A DNA stretch of 50,623 nucleotides. Origin: Bacillus sp. AFS098217 (GTDB taxonomy: Bacteria > Bacillota > Bacilli > Bacillales > Bacillaceae_G). The translations under genes were made by a program, and so were the position numbers. Where the stretch lies: positions 18,889-69,511 of the forward strand of contig NZ_NVPR01000032.1 of assembly GCF_002551815.1 (NCBI RefSeq), written 5' to 3'. Under the pieces are notes generated by a model. The model was not told the DNA's origin. It worked only from the letters and a program-made list of their open reading frames with translations, and made no database searches. This document shows positions 1 to 6,982 of this stretch, piece after piece; position 1 is the first letter of the stretch; each line of letters opens with the position of its first letter.

Positions 1-106
1 CGCATGTGGCTGAAAAAGGCCCTGACCGCTTCTATGCATGGCCAGATGCTCTCTCCCCCCTAAAAAGATGGATTTTATGTCGTTTTTTTAATTGATGTAT
101 ATATAT
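1..106 (-). repeat. ~200-bp interspersed repeat, copy 1 (cut by window edge)
   Basis: Read on the minus strand, this stretch matches the first half of the element at 2244-2441 almost base for base: the TATATACATC start, the A-rich run, the GGGGAGAGAGCATCT block and the GCATAGAAGCGG block. The rest lies outside the window. It is non-coding and fits the bcr (Bacillus cereus repeat) class of small dispersed elements; I cannot assign a bcr number. It is inverted relative to copy 2, and the two flank the AAA ATPase and thiolase genes. Confidence 0.85.
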
Positions 107-139
107 TAGAAACAAAATCTTTAACGAATTGAGGTTTAT

Positions 140-901
140 ATGTTGAATGAACATACAGCTTTTTTAAAAAGTGTCACCTTACAAAAAGAACATATTCCTA
201 GTTTCTCTGTGTACCCCTATTGCTTACCCGCTATCCGGACATTACAATCACTTGATTTTCATCCCAATGTAACATTTATTATTGGAGAGAATGGAACTGG
301 TAAATCAACATTACTAGAAGCAATTGCTGTCGCCTTAGGATTTAACGCTGAAGGTGGTACAAAGAATTTCCGGTTTACCACTCATGATTCACACTCAGCT
401 TTGCATGAATATATTCGAATCACCAAAAGCTTCGCTACTCCAAAAGATGGATTCTTCTTGCGAGCGGAGTCGTTTTATAATGTTGCTTCCTATATTGATC
501 AGATGGATACAAATGAAGATTCTATTTTAGGTAATAAGATCATTGATTCATACGGGGGTATATCGTTGCACAATCAGTCTCATGGTGAATCATTCTTCTC
601 CTTATTTATGAATCGCTTTTCAGGACAAGGTTTATATATTTTAGATGAGCCAGAAGCAGCTTTGTCCCCGATGCGGCAGCTTTCTATGCTCATTCGGATG
701 CATGAACTAGCTAAGCAAGGATCACAATTCATCATCGCAACGCATTCTCCTATTTTAATGGCTTATCCAGAGTCCCATATATATTCTTTAACACAGGAAG
801 GCATCCATGAATCAAAACTAGAAGAAACCGAACATTATCAAACAGTGAAACTCTTTTTTGAAAATCGCGATCGATTATTTCATCATTTATTTCAATCCTG
901 A
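140..901 (+). CDS. AAA/ABC-type ATPase (RecF/SMC-like), possible OLD-like ATP-binding protein
   Basis: The product is a 253-residue soluble ATPase. Walker A is GENGTGKST at residues 49-57, an ABC-like signature SHGES is near 147-151, Walker B is LYILDEPE at 165-172, and an H-loop histidine (ATHSP) is near 202. These in this order define a single-domain AAA family ATPase related to RecF/SMC heads, without a long coiled coil. The ATG at 140 follows a GAGGT ribosome-binding site. The gene stands alone between repeat copy 1 and a bidirectional terminator. Its cellular role is unknown; proteins of this type often work in DNA maintenance or defence, but no partner is visible here. Confidence 0.8.
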   Translation: MLNEHTAFLKSVTLQKEHIPSFSVYPYCLPAIRTLQSLDFHPNVTFIIGENGTGKSTLLEAIAVALGFNAEGGTKNFRFTTHDSHSALHEYIRITKSFATPKDGFFLRAESFYNVASYIDQMDTNEDSILGNKIIDSYGGISLHNQSHGESFFSLFMNRFSGQGLYILDEPEAALSPMRQLSMLIRMHELAKQGSQFIIATHSPILMAYPESHIYSLTQEGIHESKLEETEHYQTVKLFFENRDRLFHHLFQS

Positions 902-914
902 ATTGGGAGTGCAT

Positions 915-946
915 AAAAAAGAAGCAGCAGTCGCTGCTTCTTTTTT
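915..946. terminator. Bidirectional rho-independent terminator
   Basis: An 8-bp stem, GAAGCAGC/GCTGCTTC with a 4-nt loop, is flanked by an A-run on the left and a T-run on the right. It can terminate both the ATPase gene and the convergent thiolase gene. Confidence 0.9.
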
Positions 947-2120
947 ATAATGCTTCTATAAATAGCGCTACTCCTATACCGCCACCAACGCAAAGAGAAG
1001 CAATACCTTTTTCAAGGCTGCGTCTTTTTAATTCGTGAATTAAACTCACTGTAATACGTGCCCCTGTACAACCAATTGGATGCCCAAGACCAATACCACT
1101 ACCGTTGACATTCACTTTTTCGCGGTTTAATCCAAGTTCCTTCTCAACTGCTAAATATTGTGCAGCAAAAGCTTCATTAATTTCTAATAAATCGGCATCT
1201 TCTAATGACCAATTTACTTTTTCTAATCCTTTTCGAATTGCTGGTGCTGGACCAATTCCCATAATTTTAGGATCTACTCCCGCCACTGAATATCCAACAA
1301 TTCTTGCTAATGGTTGGAGCCCTTTTTCTTTGGCCTTTTCCTCACTCATTAATACTAAAACGGCACTTCCATCATTAATACCTGATGCATTCCCTGCAGT
1401 TACTGATCCATCTTTACAAAATGCTGGCTTTAATCCTGTCAACTTTTCAATTGTAATATCTGCACGCGGATGTTCATCCTTTGAAAATACTACTTCTTTT
1501 CTACGTTCTGTTATTGTAATAGGAACAATTTGATCATCAAAATAACCTGATTCGATTGCTTGAAGAGCTAATTGATGACTACGAAACGCAACCTCATCTT
1601 GTTCCTCCCTTGTAATTTCATATTGTTCAACTAAATTTTCTGCTGTTTCCCCCATCATAATATGATGGATTGGATCTTCTAAAATTTCCCACACCGTGTC
1701 ACGGATTTCTCCATGCTGAAGACGCTGTCCCCATCGGTGTTGTTTTAATACATAAGGGCTTGAACTCATCACTTCTACTCCACCTGCAATAACAACATCA
1801 CTTACACCTAACTGAATTTGCATTGCTGCTGACATAATCGCTTGCATACCTGAAGAACATTGACGCTGAATCGTATAACCTGTAACCGTTTCTGGAAATC
1901 CTGCTGCTAATGCAGCTGTTCGCGCTGTATTTGCCTCATCTGTTCTTTGAATACAATGTCCTAAAATTACTTCATCCACTTCATGAGGTTCTACTCCACC
2001 TCTTTTAACAGCTTCTTGAAGTACGGGAACAGCTAATTCTACTGGCGTTACATTTTTTAGCGCTCCCCCGAAGGTTCCAATTGGCGAACGAACTGCAGCT
2101 GTAATGACAACATTATGCAT
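945..2120 (-). CDS. Acetyl-CoA C-acyltransferase (thiolase)
   Basis: This 391-residue protein has the full thiolase length. The nucleophilic cysteine is Cys88 in RQCSSGMQA, the catalytic histidine is His347 in GLGHPIGCTGAR, and the second active-site cysteine is Cys377 in the CVGGGIG motif. It should condense two acetyl-CoA to acetoacetyl-CoA or run the reverse step in fatty-acid breakdown. The ATG at 2120 has a strong GAGAGGGG site upstream. No other beta-oxidation gene is adjacent, so degradative and biosynthetic roles cannot be told apart; it resembles the MmgA/AtoB group. A sigma-A-type promoter lies about 75 bp upstream, just before repeat copy 2. Confidence 0.92.
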   Translation of the reverse strand: MHNVVITAAVRSPIGTFGGALKNVTPVELAVPVLQEAVKRGGVEPHEVDEVILGHCIQRTDEANTARTAALAAGFPETVTGYTIQRQCSSGMQAIMSAAMQIQLGVSDVVIAGGVEVMSSSPYVLKQHRWGQRLQHGEIRDTVWEILEDPIHHIMMGETAENLVEQYEITREEQDEVAFRSHQLALQAIESGYFDDQIVPITITERRKEVVFSKDEHPRADITIEKLTGLKPAFCKDGSVTAGNASGINDGSAVLVLMSEEKAKEKGLQPLARIVGYSVAGVDPKIMGIGPAPAIRKGLEKVNWSLEDADLLEINEAFAAQYLAVEKELGLNREKVNVNGSGIGLGHPIGCTGARITVSLIHELKRRSLEKGIASLCVGGGIGVALFIEAL

Positions 2121-2193
2121 TTTGCACTTGCCCCTCTCTTATGTATCCTAGTCAGTTTTTGGATGGAATAACATAAGATGTATATCTAAAATT

Positions 2194-2223
2194 ATCATAC
2201 TACAAACACACTGAAAAAATCAA
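2194..2223 (-). promoter_or_regulatory. Sigma-A-like promoter for the thiolase gene
   Basis: On the minus strand, TTGATT and TATGAT are separated by 18 bp, about 75 bp upstream of the thiolase start codon. The repeat element begins about 20 bp further upstream, so it does not interrupt the promoter. Confidence 0.55.
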
Positions 2224-2243
2224 AATATTTGATATAATACAAA

Positions 2244-2441
2244 TATATATACATCAATTAAAAAAACGACATAAAATCCCTCTTTTTAGGGGAGAGAGAG
2301 CATCTATTCATGCATAGAAGCGGTCAGGGCCTTTTTCGGCCACATGCGAAGTAAAAACAGAAAGAGCACACGAGTGGAGGTTACTTTTTATTCTGCATAG
2401 CAGGGATGTAGATGGCGAAAAATGAAAATGGATTTATATAG
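2244..2441 (+). repeat. ~200-bp interspersed repeat, copy 2 (reference copy)
   Basis: This is a complete copy. It starts TATATATACATCAATT and ends AAAATGGATTTATATA, so the ends are imperfect inverted repeats closed by TATATA. Inside are a CCCTC...GAGAG(G) hairpin, the conserved GCATAGAAGCGG block and a GGCC...GGCC hairpin. There is no coding capacity. Together with a promoter and a terminator it accounts for the gene-free stretch 2121-2554. It is a bcr-like, non-autonomous mobile-element candidate. Confidence 0.88.
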
Positions 2442-2520
2442 AAGGAAGATTCCCTTCTATTCTATTAACACATAGAAAAACCCCTTATTTTTACGTGATG
2501 TTAAAAATATTCCTACTAAC

Positions 2521-2546
2521 AAAAAAGGGAGCATTCGCTCCCTTTT
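2521..2546 (-). terminator. Rho-independent terminator of the 97-residue protein gene
   Basis: The stem GGGAGC/GCTCCC with an ATTC loop is followed, reading minus, by a run of T. It lies just past the stop codon at 2555. Confidence 0.88.
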
Positions 2547-2554
2547 CATTACTT

Positions 2555-2848
2555 TTATTTTCGAAAACTTTCATATTTAACTGCTTCAAATGCCTTTTCA
2601 ATCTCTTCATTCCGATAATGAACATATGTAAAACGCCCTAATTCTACTAATCGAGCGATTTCTTGTAATGCTTTTTGCTTTTCATATGTCTCTTCAATTG
2701 TTACGTGTACATAGAATTTCATAAGTGGATGTTCATATAAAGATTCCCCTACCTCTACATGCACTTCTTCCACCCCTTGAACCACTCTTACATAACTTGC
2801 AAACTGATAAACAGCTTCTCGATCTGAAACAATTTTTAATGTGTACAT
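2555..2848 (-). CDS. Conserved hypothetical protein, 97 residues
   Basis: A small soluble acidic protein with no signal peptide or membrane segment. Codon use looks normal, a GGGGGAG ribosome-binding site precedes the ATG, and a good terminator follows, so the gene is very likely real. I do not recognise a domain. The pattern of alternating beta strands (YTLKIVSD, FYVHVTIE) followed by a helix suggests a small alpha/beta fold. It is a single-gene transcript lying between repeat copies 2 and 3. Confidence 0.75.
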   Translation of the reverse strand: MYTLKIVSDREAVYQFASYVRVVQGVEEVHVEVGESLYEHPLMKFYVHVTIEETYEKQKALQEIARLVELGRFTYVHYRNEEIEKAFEAVKYESFRK

Positions 2849-3032
2849 ATATTCTCCCCCTTTTCTTTTACTATACCAGAAAAGAATTCATATAACTTTA
2901 TCCAACTATGAATATTTTCTGACTTCTTCTCATTTCTTATATCCTTTCATTCGCAAAGCTATCTTTTCTGTCAAAAAACACTCCCATAATTACTGCATTT
3001 TTCTATTACTCTGTTACAAACTAGCTAAGCAC

Positions 3033-3230
3033 TATATATACATCAATTAAAAAAACGACGTAACCCCCCTATTTTTTAGGTGGGAGAGATAATCCGGCCA
3101 TGTATAGAAGCGTCCAGATCCTTTTCCTGCCCCATGCCAAGTGAAAACAAAGAGAGAAAATAAGTAGCGGTCACTTTTTGTTCTTCATAGCCGCGACTTA
3201 TATGCTGGAAAATCAAAATGGATATATAGA
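3033..3230 (+). repeat. ~200-bp interspersed repeat, copy 3
   Basis: A complete 198-bp copy in the same orientation as copy 2. It has the same TATATACATCAATT start and the CATGTATAGAAGCG core. A stem pairs ATAAGT-A-GCGG with CCGC-G-ACTTAT in its right half, and it ends AAAATGGATATATAG. It occupies most of the gene-free stretch 2849-3332; the rest of that stretch is AT-rich with nothing recognisable beyond the start of the neighbouring genes. Confidence 0.88.
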
Positions 3231-3332
3231 TACAATAAAATCTAGTTACTTATGGGAATTACATCCATACATATCACTTCTTCACCACATACAGTATGAC
3301 AAGAAACTGTTTTCCATTTGAGGTGTTTTCCA

Positions 3333-3950
3333 ATGAACCCATATATAAACATATGCATTTGTATTACCCCAGGATCCGATATTACAAACGACCGTATCGC
3401 AAAAGATTTAGCAGTTGCTGAATCAATATGGCACCCGATATCGTTTCGAATTAAAGATGTCATTACATTAGACGATTCCTTTCAATTTTACGATGAAGAA
3501 ATTAGTTATATGGACTCTATACAAAAGCAACCAAAAGTTTCATCCTTTTTTTATACATGTGCATCACAATCTCCTGATTGTGATCTCTATATTTGCTATA
3601 TCGGGAGCAATTATTTTAAAGAACACTCCGTCATTGCATGTGCCTACTCATTGGCTAAACAACAGTTTCTCACTGGATATATCGTTCTAACCAATTCCGC
3701 AGCCTCAATGAGAAACATATACACACTCGCTCATGAAATTGGGCATATTTTATTTACAAGGCGTATGAATGGAAAGCTTACCCATGCAGATCCCCACTCG
3801 CCAACTGGATCTGAACATCACCCTTCTTCAAATAATCTCATGCATCCAATCGTTCCCCGTCCTGATAGAGTCAGCATGAATTCGTTATTAACAAGAGAAC
3901 AGAAGAATTTGGCTTTGCAAAGTCCTTTATTACACAGAAAAAAACAGTAA
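3333..3950 (+). CDS. Small HEXXH zinc metallopeptidase (metzincin-like), no export signal
   Basis: The protein has 205 residues when started at the ATG at 3333, which sits 7 bp after GAGGTG; an upstream TTG at 3318 is a poorer choice. It contains the zinc-binding motif HEIGH at residues 134-138. A His/Asp-rich stretch, HADPH at 151-155, can supply a third ligand, and NNLMHP near 167-172 looks like a metzincin Met-turn. There is no signal peptide or transmembrane segment, so it should stay in the cytosol or be released with the spore. The first 120 residues have no recognisable domain. The gene is monocistronic and lies between inverted copies 3 and 4 of the ~200-bp repeat. Substrate unknown. 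Confidence 0.72.
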   Translation: MNPYINICICITPGSDITNDRIAKDLAVAESIWHPISFRIKDVITLDDSFQFYDEEISYMDSIQKQPKVSSFFYTCASQSPDCDLYICYIGSNYFKEHSVIACAYSLAKQQFLTGYIVLTNSAASMRNIYTLAHEIGHILFTRRMNGKLTHADPHSPTGSEHHPSSNNLMHPIVPRPDRVSMNSLLTREQKNLALQSPLLHRKKQ

Positions 3951-3968
3951 CTACGATCGTTACTGTTT
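3942..3968 (+). terminator. Hairpin overlapping the metallopeptidase stop codon
   Basis: A 10-bp perfect stem, AAACAGTAAC/GTTACTGTTT with a 7-nt loop, includes the stop codon. The T-run is short, so termination may be weak. Confidence 0.65.
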
Positions 3969-4127
3969 AGAAAATATTCTACTCTAATCTGGCTGCAAGA
4001 AACATCCATATATAACGAAAAGAAAAGTAGTCCCTTATATCTTCTTAGCATATTTCTTTGAAAATACTTTTTATACATCTAAAGCAGCCTTTTTTCTATC
4101 ATACTCAATCATAGAAAATATTCTACT
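3968..4127. repeat. 16-bp direct repeat flanking a 128-bp non-coding stretch
   Basis: TAGAAAATATTCTACT occurs at 3968-3983 and again at 4112-4127. The second copy overlaps the edge of repeat copy 4. The 128 bp between them contain no open frame of note and carry GGCTGC near the left end and GCAGCC near the right. This may be a duplication made by an earlier insertion, or chance in AT-rich DNA. Confidence 0.55.
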
Positions 4128-4322
4128 ATATAAATCCATTTTAATTTTTCAACATATAAGTCGCTGCTATACAGAATAAAACATGACTTGCACCCCTTTG
4201 TTTTCATCTTTACATATAGCAGGAAAAGGCCCATATCACATCTATGCATGGCCAGATGCTCTCGTCCCCCTAAAAAGAAAAGAGTTTTATGTTGGCTTTT
4301 CAACTTGTATTAATGTATATAA
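4126..4322 (-). repeat. ~200-bp interspersed repeat, copy 4
   Basis: A complete copy in minus orientation, more diverged than copies 1-3 but with the same order of blocks: TATATACATTAAT start, GGGGGACGAGAGCATCTGG, ATGCATAGATG, GCAGCGACTTATATG, and an end in AAAATGGATTTATATAG. An 85-codon open frame at 4183-4440 runs through it and is not a believable gene. With the direct repeat at 3968-4127 it accounts for the gene-free stretch 3951-4428. Confidence 0.85.
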
Positions 4323-4428
4323 CAAGGTAACCACACCACTTTTGCGAGCTTTATATTCCGATTTATTTTACGTTCCGGAATTTTCCATCCTTTTCACCTT
4401 CTTTAGAAACTTGTATCATTCTATCTCC

Positions 4429-5199
4429 TTATCTAGCTGATTTCCTTCTATTGGCTTTCATCATAAATTCAATGAAAATAAGAATAAATATACTGCCATA
4501 CAAGCACACTATCTGAAATAACATAGGAATTAAATCTTCTGACGTAAATGTTTTAAAAACAAACATGATAGAAAGAGGAATGACTAAATATAAAACTTTA
4601 AACCATCCTTCAAAATACACATTTGTAATTACTGTTACCATGAAGATTACTCCCGTTATCGTATAACTCTGTAATTGGTTCAATTCAATCATTCGTGTAG
4701 GGTACATCATATCGAGAATAATTACTGCTCCTAATACAACCATTGGGATGAACATCAATAAAACTTGAACAAACAATTGGTTTGAAATATTCAATCGAAA
4801 AGCTGTTTTACGAAAGGCAATATTAGGTGCTACAAGAGCAATCATTAATGCCGTACCGTACCCAATACATTGAAACAATGAGATCTGTAATTGACCGCTA
4901 TCATTTATAATTAAAACAGAAGCAATAATCCAAAACGCAACGATATTCATCACTGTATATCCGATTTGTTTCCAGCTCTCTTGCCTATCCTTTTCCATTA
5001 TCCGAACAAGCTCGTTTGCGTATACTTTTGGTGAACTTCCAAAAATATCTTCTACACTTTTCCCATCATTTTCTCCTTCTATTAAATGCATTTCAGCATC
5101 CTCTAAAAAACTCTCAACATCACTTTCTTTTACACCCTTTGCTGTTAAAAACATTCTCATATTTAACAAGAAATTTTGCGCTTCAGTAGATAGCATCAT
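4429..5199 (-). CDS. HAAS/DUF1129-type membrane protein paired with PadR
   Basis: The 256-residue protein has an N-terminal cytosolic helical domain of about 80 residues (EAQNFLLNMRMFLTAKGVKE onward), followed by about six hydrophobic segments. This matches the HAAS-domain membrane proteins (DUF1129-like) commonly encoded next to PadR regulators. The start overlaps the PadR stop as ATGA, so the two genes are translationally coupled. Function is not established; such pairs are thought to sense and respond to envelope or compound stress. Confidence 0.78.
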   Translation of the reverse strand: MMLSTEAQNFLLNMRMFLTAKGVKESDVESFLEDAEMHLIEGENDGKSVEDIFGSSPKVYANELVRIMEKDRQESWKQIGYTVMNIVAFWIIASVLIINDSGQLQISLFQCIGYGTALMIALVAPNIAFRKTAFRLNISNQLFVQVLLMFIPMVVLGAVIILDMMYPTRMIELNQLQSYTITGVIFMVTVITNVYFEGWFKVLYLVIPLSIMFVFKTFTSEDLIPMLFQIVCLYGSIFILIFIEFMMKANRRKSAR

Positions 5200-5528
5200 C
5201 CTCGTCTCCCCTTTCCTTTCAGCAAGCGCTCTACACTACTTTGCATTGCTTCCCAGCGATCCATAAATTCATCTAGTGCATCTTCACCTTTTTCTGTTAA
5301 TGTATAATATTTCCGCTTCGGACCAGATGGAGATTCCTTCATCGTACTTGTGATTAATCCTTCCTTTTGCATCCTTATTAAAAGTGGATAAATGCTTCCT
5401 TCACTAGCCATCGTGAAACCATACTTCGCTAACTTTTCACTCATCTCATATCCGTATATTTCTCCTTCAGAAATGATAGCAAGAAGACACCCTTCTAAAA
5501 TCCCTTTCAGCATTTGACTTGTCGACAT
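5196..5528 (-). CDS. PadR-family transcriptional regulator
   Basis: This 110-residue protein is a PadR winged helix: LKGILEGCLLAIIS start, IYGYEMSEKL helix, EGSIYPLLIRMQKEGLI recognition region, and the GPKRKYYTLTEKG wing. A short C-terminal helix should mediate dimerisation, as in the short PadR subfamily. It overlaps the downstream HAAS gene by 4 bp. Three inverted repeats lie directly upstream, strongly suggesting autoregulation of this operon and perhaps control of the divergent dehydrogenase gene at 5724. Confidence 0.92.
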   Translation of the reverse strand: MSTSQMLKGILEGCLLAIISEGEIYGYEMSEKLAKYGFTMASEGSIYPLLIRMQKEGLITSTMKESPSGPKRKYYTLTEKGEDALDEFMDRWEAMQSSVERLLKGKGRRG

Positions 5529-5543
5529 AATTCAAATCCTCCT

Positions 5544-5630
5544 TCTATCTTGTTTTACAAGATAGATAAGCGTAAGTATCTTGCTTTACAAAATAGTATA
5601 GCAAAAGCTATTTTGCAAAGCAAGATAGCT
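5544..5630. promoter_or_regulatory. Three PadR-operator-like inverted repeats
   Basis: Site 1 (5544-5566) is a perfect palindrome with 10-bp arms, TCTATCTTGT-TTT-ACAAGATAGA. Site 2 (5577-5595) is TATCTTGC-TTT-ACAAAATA with two mismatches. Site 3 (5606-5630) has 11-bp arms around AAA with one mismatch. All share TATNTTG-N5-CAANATA. They lie between padR (minus) and the dehydrogenase (plus), where a bound PadR dimer could block both promoters. Confidence 0.8.
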
Positions 5631-5723
5631 AAGTATATTTTCCCATATATTTGCAGGATTTTCATTATACGCTCTCTAAATAGAGCAATAAGACAAATCT
5701 TATATAAAGGAGTGGTTTTCATC

Positions 5724-6500
5724 ATGGTTACAAATCGAGTTATCTTTTTGACAGGTGCTGCAAGTGGGATTGGGTATGAAATGGGAAAGGCATTCGCGAA
5801 AGAAGGGGCAAAAGTTGTGATTAGCGATCGCCTCGAAGATCGCGCAAAAGAAGCTGCTGAACAGTTGCAAAAAGAAGGCTATACTGCAATTGCTTTGAAA
5901 TGTGATGTTACATCAGAACAAGAAATTGAAGAAGCAATTTCTAAAACAGTGACAGACTTTGGTTCATTAGATGTCTTAATTAATAACGCAGGGATGCAAC
6001 ATGTTTCCCCCATTGAAGACTTCCCAACAGATAAATTTGAACTACTCATTAGAATTATGCAAATTGCACCGTTTATTGCAATAAAACATGCTTTTCCTAT
6101 TATGAAAAAGCAAAAATATGGCCGAATTATAAATGTAGCTTCTATTAATGGTCTTGTTGGATTTGCTGGAAAAGCTGCTTATAATAGCGCAAAGCATGGT
6201 GTAATTGGTTTGACAAAAGTAGCAGCCTTAGAAGGAGCTGTTCATGGCATCACTGTAAACGCCCTTTGTCCAGGCTATGTTGATACCCCCCTTGTCCGTA
6301 ATCAACTTCAGGACTTAGCAACAACGCGAAGCGTTCCACTAGAGAGAGTATTAGAAGATATCATTTATCCACTCGTACCACAAAAGCGATTGCTTAATGT
6401 GCAGGAAATTGCCGATTATGCTTTATTTTTAGCAAGTGAAAAAGCAAAAGGAATAACTGGCCAAGCAGTTGTTATTGATGGAGGGTATACAGCACAATAA
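5724..6500 (+). CDS. bdhA: D-3-hydroxybutyrate dehydrogenase (short-chain dehydrogenase)
   Basis: The 258-residue classical SDR should interconvert D-3-hydroxybutyrate and acetoacetate with NAD. TGAASGIG at 10-17 is the nucleotide-binding glycine motif, NNAG is at 87-90, and the catalytic set is Ser140, Tyr153 and Lys157 (YNSAKHG). The C-terminal segment PLVPQKRLL with the long loop before it fits 3-hydroxybutyrate dehydrogenases. I start it at the ATG at 5724, 11 bp after AAGGAG; the open frame extends further upstream, but through the PadR operator region. It stands alone, with its own terminator. A role in using polyhydroxybutyrate-derived carbon is an inference from the family. Confidence 0.85.
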   Translation: MVTNRVIFLTGAASGIGYEMGKAFAKEGAKVVISDRLEDRAKEAAEQLQKEGYTAIALKCDVTSEQEIEEAISKTVTDFGSLDVLINNAGMQHVSPIEDFPTDKFELLIRIMQIAPFIAIKHAFPIMKKQKYGRIINVASINGLVGFAGKAAYNSAKHGVIGLTKVAALEGAVHGITVNALCPGYVDTPLVRNQLQDLATTRSVPLERVLEDIIYPLVPQKRLLNVQEIADYALFLASEKAKGITGQAVVIDGGYTAQ

Positions 6501-6509
6501 TCTTTATTG

Positions 6510-6546
6510 AAAAAGGATTTGCTCATTAAGAGCAGAGTCCTTTTTT
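6510..6546 (+). terminator. Rho-independent terminator of bdhA
   Basis: AAAAAGGA pairs with TCCTTTTTT and an inner GCTC pairs with GAGC, ending in a T-run. Confidence 0.82.
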
Positions 6547-6551
6547 ACCTT

Positions 6552-6685
6552 GCTATTTGCGGACAATAAGATCCCCACTTCAAAATGTAGCGACAACAAA
6601 GAAGTTAGGTGGGGGATCAACTGCCCGTAAAAGCACGATTCGTGAAGGCTAATAATCTGTGGAGAATAAAGCCCCATTGATTAAA
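6552..6685 (+). repeat. Second interspersed repeat family, copy A
   Basis: The segment begins CTATTTGCGGACAATAAGAT and has a strong hairpin, GATCCCCAC paired with GGTGGGGGATC, followed by CTGCCCGTAAAAG and a small CACGATTCGTG hairpin. The opening and hairpin match the segment at 14878, showing a dispersed family distinct from the ~200-bp repeat. It is non-coding and bcr-like. Confidence 0.7.
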
Positions 6686-6693
6686 ATTTCACT

Positions 6694-6855
6694 TTATTTT
6701 GTTTCATGAGGAGTTTCGTATCTTTTCATTTGCTGCGGGAGTTTCTCTATTGCGACAATTACACCATCTAACTTATTTTCAATACGATGTAGTAAATATA
6801 ACGTCACAACAATCGGAAACCCTACATTACCAATCATCGAGATCCATTCCTCCAT
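6694..6855 (-). CDS. YvrJ family protein, 53 residues
   Basis: This short gene reads MEEWISMIGNVGFPIVVTLY onward: one N-terminal transmembrane helix, then HRIENKLDGVIVAIEKL as an amphipathic tail. This is the pattern of the YvrJ family of tiny Bacillus membrane proteins. The ATG at 6855 is preceded by GAAAGGAGGGAG, a near-perfect ribosome-binding site. It ends beside repeat copy A. Function unknown; YvrJ proteins resemble holin-like or phage/spore-associated small membrane peptides. A 62-codon frame on the other strand overlaps it and is rejected. Confidence 0.85.
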   Translation of the reverse strand: MEEWISMIGNVGFPIVVTLYLLHRIENKLDGVIVAIEKLPQQMKRYETPHETK

Positions 6856-6910
6856 CTATTTCTCCCTCCTTTCTTCTAAATAAATAAGAATAAGAAAGGA
6901 ATTTAGGCAT

Positions 6911-6942
6911 AAAAAAACAAGCTACTACAAGCTTGTTTTTTT
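6911..6942 (-). terminator. Rho-independent terminator of mtnU
   Basis: AACAAGCT pairs with AGCTTGTT, with A-rich and T-rich flanks on the two sides. It lies 40 bp past the mtnU stop. Confidence 0.85.
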
Positions 6943-6982
6943 ATGAAGACTACAACAAGAATAAAAATCATTTGCCAATATT

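Noticed and set aside
2841-3050. 69-codon open frame on the plus strand
   Set aside because: AT-rich, no ribosome-binding site, residue content typical of translated intergenic DNA, and it runs into repeat copy 3.
2244-4322. CRISPR array suggested by repeated similar units
   Set aside because: Units are about 200 bp, unequal in spacing, present in both orientations and found again at 29.9 kb; there are no short regular spacers and no cas genes.
4183-4440. 85-codon open frame on the plus strand
   Set aside because: It lies mostly inside repeat copy 4, has no ribosome-binding site and reads through the repeat's conserved non-coding blocks.
5514-5723. N-terminal extension of the 3-hydroxybutyrate dehydrogenase frame
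   Set aside because: It would translate the three PadR operators, adds a segment unrelated to short-chain dehydrogenases, and the ATG at 5724 has AAGGAG and the expected N-terminus.
6699-6887. 62-codon open frame on the plus strand
   Set aside because: It is antisense to the YvrJ gene, which has a far better ribosome-binding site and a recognisable protein family.
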